19,596 nucleotides of DNA, from assembly GCA_038363005.1 (NCBI GenBank), contig JBBQBI010000043.1, positions 1 through 19,596 on the forward strand. The letters run 5' to 3'. The notes beneath the pieces are model-generated. The model saw nothing but the letters and a program-made list of their open reading frames with translations, did not search any database and had not been told where the DNA came from. Of this stretch, positions 14,614-19,596 are shown piece by piece. The stretch is from JAKOWB01 sp038363005 (GTDB lineage Bacteria > Pseudomonadota > Alphaproteobacteria > Kiloniellales > JACOMY01). Made by a program: the position numbers and the translations under genes. The number at the start of each line of letters is the position of its first letter. The first letter of the stretch is position 1.

Positions 14614-16056
14614 CTAGGCCGCCTCGGCGGCCATCTTCTTCGCCTTCTCGACCGCCTGGTCGATAGTGCCGACCATGTAGAAGGCGCCTTCCGGCAGGTG
14701 ATCGTACTCGCCGGCGCAGATGCCCTTGAAGGCCTTGATGGTCTCCTCCAGCGGCACCTGCACGCCGGGGAAGCCAGTGAAGACCTGGGCGACGTCGAAG
14801 GGCTGCGACAGGAAGCGCTGGATCTTGCGGGCGCGGGCCACGACCAGCTTGTCCTCTTCCGACAGCTCGTCCATGCCCAGGATGGCGATGATGTCCTGCA
14901 GCGCCTTGTAGGACTGCAGGATCCTCTGCACTTCGCGCGCGGTGTCGTAGTGATCCTGGCCGACGATCTTCGGGTCCAGCACGCGGCTGGTCGAGTCCAG
15001 CGGATCCACGGCCGGGTAGATGCCGAGCTCGGCGATCTGGCGCGACAGCACGGTGGTGGCATCCAGGTGGGCGAAGGAGGTCGCCGGCGCCGGGTCGGTC
15101 AAGTCGTCGGCCGGCACGTAGATGGCCTGCACCGAGGTGATCGAGCCCTTCTTGGTCGAGGTGATGCGCTCCTGCATCGCGCCCATGTCAGTCGCCAGCG
15201 TCGGCTGATAGCCCACCGCCGAGGGAATGCGGCCGAGCAGCGCCGAGACTTCCGAACCCGCCTGGGTGAAGCGGAAGATGTTGTCGACGAAGAACAGCAC
15301 GTCCTGGCCCTCGTCATCGCGGAAGTACTCCGCCAGGGTCAGGCCGGTCAGGCCGACGCGGGCGCGGGCGCCCGGCGGCTCGTTCATCTGGCCATAGACC
15401 AGCGCCACCTTGGAGCCGGCGGTCGAGCCGTCTTCGCCCAGCTTGATGACGCCGGATTCGATCATCTCGTGATAGAGGTCGTTGCCCTCGCGGGTGCGCT
15501 CGCCAACGCCGGCGAAGACCGAGTAGCCGCCGTGCGTCTTGGCGATGTTGTTGATCAGCTCCATGATCAGCACGGTCTTGCCCACGCCGGCGCCGCCGAA
15601 CAGGCCGATCTTGCCGCCCTTGGCATAGGGCGCCAGCAGGTCGACGACCTTGATGCCGGTGACCAGGATCTCGGTGTCGGTCGACTGCTCGATGAACTCC
15701 GGCGCGGCGCGGTGGATTGAGGACGTGGCCTTGCTCACCACGGGGCCGCGCTCGTCCACCGGCTCGCCGATGACGTTGATGATGCGGCCCAGCGTCTCCG
15801 GGCCGACCGGCACGGTGATGGCGTTGCCGGTGTCGGTCACCTGGCCGCCGCGCACCAGACCGTCGGTGGTGTCCATGGCGATGGTGCGCACCACGCTGTC
15901 GCCCAGGTGCTGCGCTACCTCGAGCACCAGGCGGTTGCCGTGGTTCTCGGTTTCCAGCGCGTTCAGAATGGCCGGCAGCTCGCCTTCGAACTGCACGTCC
16001 ACCACCGGGCCCAGGACCTGGGTGATGCGGCCGGTCGCGTTCTTGCTGTCGCTCAT
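14614..16056 (-). CDS. atpD: F1 ATP synthase beta subunit
   Basis: The 480-residue catalytic subunit of the F1 hexamer. The P-loop is GGAGVGKT (154-161), followed by GERTREGNDLYHEM (185-198) with the catalytic glutamate, FFVDNIFRF with the Walker B aspartate, and the C-terminal DELSEED loop that contacts gamma. A short N-terminal extension (MSDSKNATG) is normal in this class. The ATG at 16056 follows AGAGGA by about 8 bases. It sits between atpG (42 bases upstream) and atpC. No unusual residues are seen. Confidence 0.99.
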   Translation of the reverse strand: MSDSKNATGRITQVLGPVVDVQFEGELPAILNALETENHGNRLVLEVAQHLGDSVVRTIAMDTTDGLVRGGQVTDTGNAITVPVGPETLGRIINVIGEPVDERGPVVSKATSSIHRAAPEFIEQSTDTEILVTGIKVVDLLAPYAKGGKIGLFGGAGVGKTVLIMELINNIAKTHGGYSVFAGVGERTREGNDLYHEMIESGVIKLGEDGSTAGSKVALVYGQMNEPPGARARVGLTGLTLAEYFRDDEGQDVLFFVDNIFRFTQAGSEVSALLGRIPSAVGYQPTLATDMGAMQERITSTKKGSITSVQAIYVPADDLTDPAPATSFAHLDATTVLSRQIAELGIYPAVDPLDSTSRVLDPKIVGQDHYDTAREVQRILQSYKALQDIIAILGMDELSEEDKLVVARARKIQRFLSQPFDVAQVFTGFPGVQVPLEETIKAFKGICAGEYDHLPEGAFYMVGTIDQAVEKAKKMAAEAA

Positions 16057-16098
16057 TGCCTTCGTCCTCTTTCCGTCTATCCCTGCCGCCAGCGAGGT

Positions 16099-16995
16099 CT
16101 ACATCGCTTCCTTGGCGGACACGATTTCGATCAGTTCCTTGGTGATGATCGCCTGGCGCGTGCGGTTGTAGGTCAGCGTCAGCTTGTTGATCATCTCGCC
16201 GGCGTTGCGCGTCGCGTTGTCCATGGCTGACATGCGCGCGCCATGCTCGCTGGCGTTGTTCTCCAGCAGTGCCTTGTAGAGCTGCACCGACAGGTTCCTG
16301 GGCAGCAGCTCGGTCAGGATCGCCTCTTCCGAGGGCTCGTACTCGTAGACCGCGCCCGAGGGCGCCGTCATGCCGCCCTCGCCCGCCTCGATACCGGCCG
16401 GCAGGTTGAAGGGGATCAGCTGCTGCACGGTGATGATCTGGCTGATCGCCGACTTGAAGCGGGCGAAGACCAAGGTCGCCACGTCGTACTCGCCGGCCGC
16501 GAACATCGCGGTGATGCGGTCGGCGATCTCGGCCGCCTTGGCGAAGGAGGGCCGCGGACGCGAGACGTCCTCCAGCGTGCCGACGATCAGGCTGGCGAAG
16601 TCGCGGCGCAGCTGGTCGCGGCCCTTGCGGCCGACGCAGAGCACCTTGACCGTCTTGTTGTCGTTCAGCAGCGCGCGGATGCGGCGGCGCGCCTCACGCA
16701 CGATCGAGGAGTTGAAGGCGCCGCAGAGGCCGCGATCGGCGGTCGCCACGATCACCAGGTGCACCGTGTCCTTGCCATTGCCACCGAGCAGCGGCGGCGC
16801 CCCGGCGCGACCGGCGACCGAGGACGCCAAGCCCTGCAGCATCCGCTCCATGCGCTCGGCATAGGGGCGGGCCGCCTCGGCCTGCTCCTGCGCGCGACGC
16901 AGCTTGGCCGCCGCGACCATCTTCATGGCCGAGGTGATCTTGCGCGTGTTCTTCACGCTGTTGATGCGGACGCGTAGGTCCTTGAGGCTCGCCAT
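16099..16995 (-). CDS. atpG: F1 ATP synthase gamma subunit
   Basis: The 298-residue rotor shaft of F1. It begins MASLKDLRVRINSVKNTRKITSAMKMVAAAKLRRAQ in frame, the signature N-terminal helix, contains TADRGLCGAFNSS, and ends with the conserved AMDNATRNAGEMINKLTLTYNRTRQAIITKELIEI helix (both quoted in outline; full stretches lie at 16888-16995 and 16108-16212). It lies 37 bases after atpA and 42 before atpD. Length is typical and no disruption is seen. Confidence 0.98.
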   Translation of the reverse strand: MASLKDLRVRINSVKNTRKITSAMKMVAAAKLRRAQEQAEAARPYAERMERMLQGLASSVAGRAGAPPLLGGNGKDTVHLVIVATADRGLCGAFNSSIVREARRRIRALLNDNKTVKVLCVGRKGRDQLRRDFASLIVGTLEDVSRPRPSFAKAAEIADRITAMFAAGEYDVATLVFARFKSAISQIITVQQLIPFNLPAGIEAGEGGMTAPSGAVYEYEPSEEAILTELLPRNLSVQLYKALLENNASEHGARMSAMDNATRNAGEMINKLTLTYNRTRQAIITKELIEIVSAKEAM

Positions 16996-17032
16996 CGGGC
17001 CCTATCCCTCGTGTCTCAAGCCAGGTCCACGT

Positions 17033-18562
<1,530 letters not shown>

Positions 18563-18563
18563 G

Positions 18564-19121
18564 TCAGACCCCCTTCATCGCGTTCTGGAGTTTCTGCAAT
18601 TTGGTTTTGATAGAGCCGTCGACCATGCGGCTGCCGACCTGGACGATCAGGCCGCCGATCAGGCTCTCGTCGATCTTGGTTTCGATACGCACCGTGCCGC
18701 CCAGCGACCCCTGCAGGGTCTCGCTCAGGCGCTTTTCCTGCGCCGCGGTCAAGGGACGGGCAACGGTGATCTTGGCGGTGACCTCGCCGCGGCGGCGCGC
18801 CAGCTCGGCCAGGAAGCCCTCGATCATGCCGCCCAGCGCGAAGAGGCGGCGATTGCCTGCCACCACCAGCACGAACTTGCGGGTCAGCGGCGAGACGCCG
18901 CTCTTGGCCAGCACCGCGTCCATCGCCGCGACCTGCTGGTCGCGGCCATAGAGCGGGCTGCGCATGAGGCGCCGCAGGTCGGCGCTCTCGTCGATCATGG
19001 TCCGCAGACCGATCAGGTCGCCGGCCACCTGGTCCAGCGCCTTCTGTTCGTCGGCAAGGTCAAACAGGGCTGCCACGTAGCGCCCCGCGAGCCCGCTCAC
19101 GCTCCTGTCATCGCCAGCCAC
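18564..19121 (-). CDS. atpH: F1 ATP synthase delta subunit
   Basis: A 185-residue peripheral stalk subunit that links the alpha/beta head to the b subunits of Fo. The N-terminal SGLAGRYVAALFDLADEQKA matches the family start, LMRSPLYGRDQQ and KFVLVVAGNRRLFAL lie in the middle, and the C-terminal IDESLIGGLIVQVGSRMVDGS is the conserved end. The start is taken as the GTG at 19121, with TAGGAAC about 5 bases upstream. It is the first gene of atpHAGDC; the Fo genes are not here, as usual in alphaproteobacteria. Confidence 0.97.
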   Translation of the reverse strand: MAGDDRSVSGLAGRYVAALFDLADEQKALDQVAGDLIGLRTMIDESADLRRLMRSPLYGRDQQVAAMDAVLAKSGVSPLTRKFVLVVAGNRRLFALGGMIEGFLAELARRRGEVTAKITVARPLTAAQEKRLSETLQGSLGGTVRIETKIDESLIGGLIVQVGSRMVDGSIKTKLQKLQNAMKGV

Positions 19122-19421
19122 GCGTTCCTATTCCCCGATGATGGCCCGACCCGAACATACCGCGGGGAGCAGAGCCCGGCCCGCACGTTCGTACCGGGAA
19201 ACCCACGGTTTCCCCGCTTTCCCGCGTCCGCCGGACCGCGCGCCGACCCGGCCACGACGGCGACAACAGAAAAGCGTGCCGTGACGGGTCCCAACCCGAC
19301 GGCGGCGGGTTGGTAACATAGGGTCCGACCCCTGGCAAGCATGCCAAGAGGGGGTGTCGCGCGGCGCCGCAGGGCTGCGGCGTTTTGTGCTGCCGGCAAT
19401 CCGCCAGGCGACGCGGCACCC
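19122..19421. other. leader region between priA and atpH
   Basis: Three hundred bases with no convincing gene. It holds a perfect inverted repeat CCAACCCG/CGGGTTGG (19291-19313), a small stem TGGCA-AGCA-TGCCA (19333-19346), and a GC stem with a T-run in the plus direction (19365-19386). A possible minus-strand promoter is TTGCCA (19338-19333) and TATGTT (19320-19315), only 12 bases apart, a spacing tolerated in some alphaproteobacterial promoters but poor by the general consensus. Confidence 0.4.
19365..19386 (+). terminator. stem-loop with T-run facing away from the atp operon
   Basis: CGCCGCAG/CTGCGGCG forms a perfect 8-base stem followed by TTTT on the plus strand. On the minus strand, the direction of priA and atpH, no T-run follows. 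It would therefore stop plus-strand (antisense) transcription heading into priA, or act weakly after priA. Confidence 0.45.
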
Positions 19422-19596
19422 CTAGAGAAAACTGTAGGGGTCGACGTCGACCTGCACGCGGACCGCCGCCGGCAGCTTGACCGCCGCCAGCCAGGCCCGC
19501 ACCAGCGGCTGCGGCAGCAGGTCCTTCGGCGTCTTCAGCAGGAAGCGGCGGCGGTGCCAGCCGCGCAGCACGGCCAGCGGGGCTGGGGCCGGGCCC
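19422..19596 (-). CDS. priA: primosomal replication helicase PriA, C-terminal end (partial)
   Basis: Only the last 57 residues are inside the window; the gene continues beyond position 19596. The visible chain includes PAPLAVLRGWHRRRFLLKT, a version of the arginine-rich C-terminal segment of PriA, and ends VQVDVDPYSFL, the characteristic PriA terminus (DVDPxxFL). PriA is a 3'-5' DNA helicase that reloads the replisome at stalled forks. Its position just upstream of atpH, same strand, is a well-known alphaproteobacterial arrangement. Confidence 0.9.
   Translation of the reverse strand, partial: GPAPAPLAVLRGWHRRRFLLKTPKDLLPQPLVRAWLAAVKLPAAVRVQVDVDPYSFL

Overview
The window is high-GC (about 70%) proteobacterial DNA. 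It most resembles a free-living alphaproteobacterium, probably of the Rhodospirillales type. The main reasons are the F1 ATP synthase operon atpHAGDC directly downstream of the 3' end of priA (a typical alphaproteobacterial arrangement), a RegB/RegA (PrrBA, ActSR) redox two-component pair, and cobT divergent from cobS-cobC. Genes are densely packed, and several convergent pairs are separated by only 4-12 bases.

Layout. 1-174: a serine tRNA (GGA anticodon) on the minus strand, with an unusually AT-rich stretch beyond its 3' end. 175-2388: a small secreted four-cysteine protein, a small two-helix membrane protein that seems to start at a CTG, and a convergent GT4 glycosyltransferase. 2439-4257: an alpha/beta hydrolase and, convergent to it, a lower-GC gene for a three-helix membrane protein with an 11-G tract just before its start codon. 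4368-6930: the late cobalamin block, with cobS-cobC on the minus strand and cobT divergent. 6943-10919: a compact five-gene minus-strand operon encoding a ferritin-like diiron protein, RegB, RegA, an HPr-kinase-like P-loop protein and a PqqD-like protein. 10920-11518: a 600-base non-coding region with a palindromic repeat, outward promoters and a structured leader. 11519-13153: an RhlE-type DEAD-box RNA helicase. 13255-13959: a small outer-membrane beta-barrel protein. 14108-19121: atpH-A-G-D-C on the minus strand. 19422-19596: the last 57 residues of PriA.

How the genes work together. The ATP synthase genes make the complete F1 sector; the Fo genes must lie elsewhere, as is usual in this class. 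CobT activates dimethylbenzimidazole, CobS joins it to adenosylcobinamide-GDP, and the phosphatase CobC probably removes a phosphate in the same lower-ligand branch. RegB senses the respiratory or quinone redox state and phosphorylates RegA.

The most interesting part is what is co-transcribed with RegBA. A diiron oxidase-like protein lies upstream. Downstream, with essentially no spacing, is a pair formed by an HPr-kinase-like protein and a PqqD-type peptide-binding protein, with no visible precursor peptide or maturase. I recall such pairs being catalogued as an 'HPr-rel-A' cassette of unknown function. Its coupling to a global redox regulator here is the best candidate for an undescribed system.
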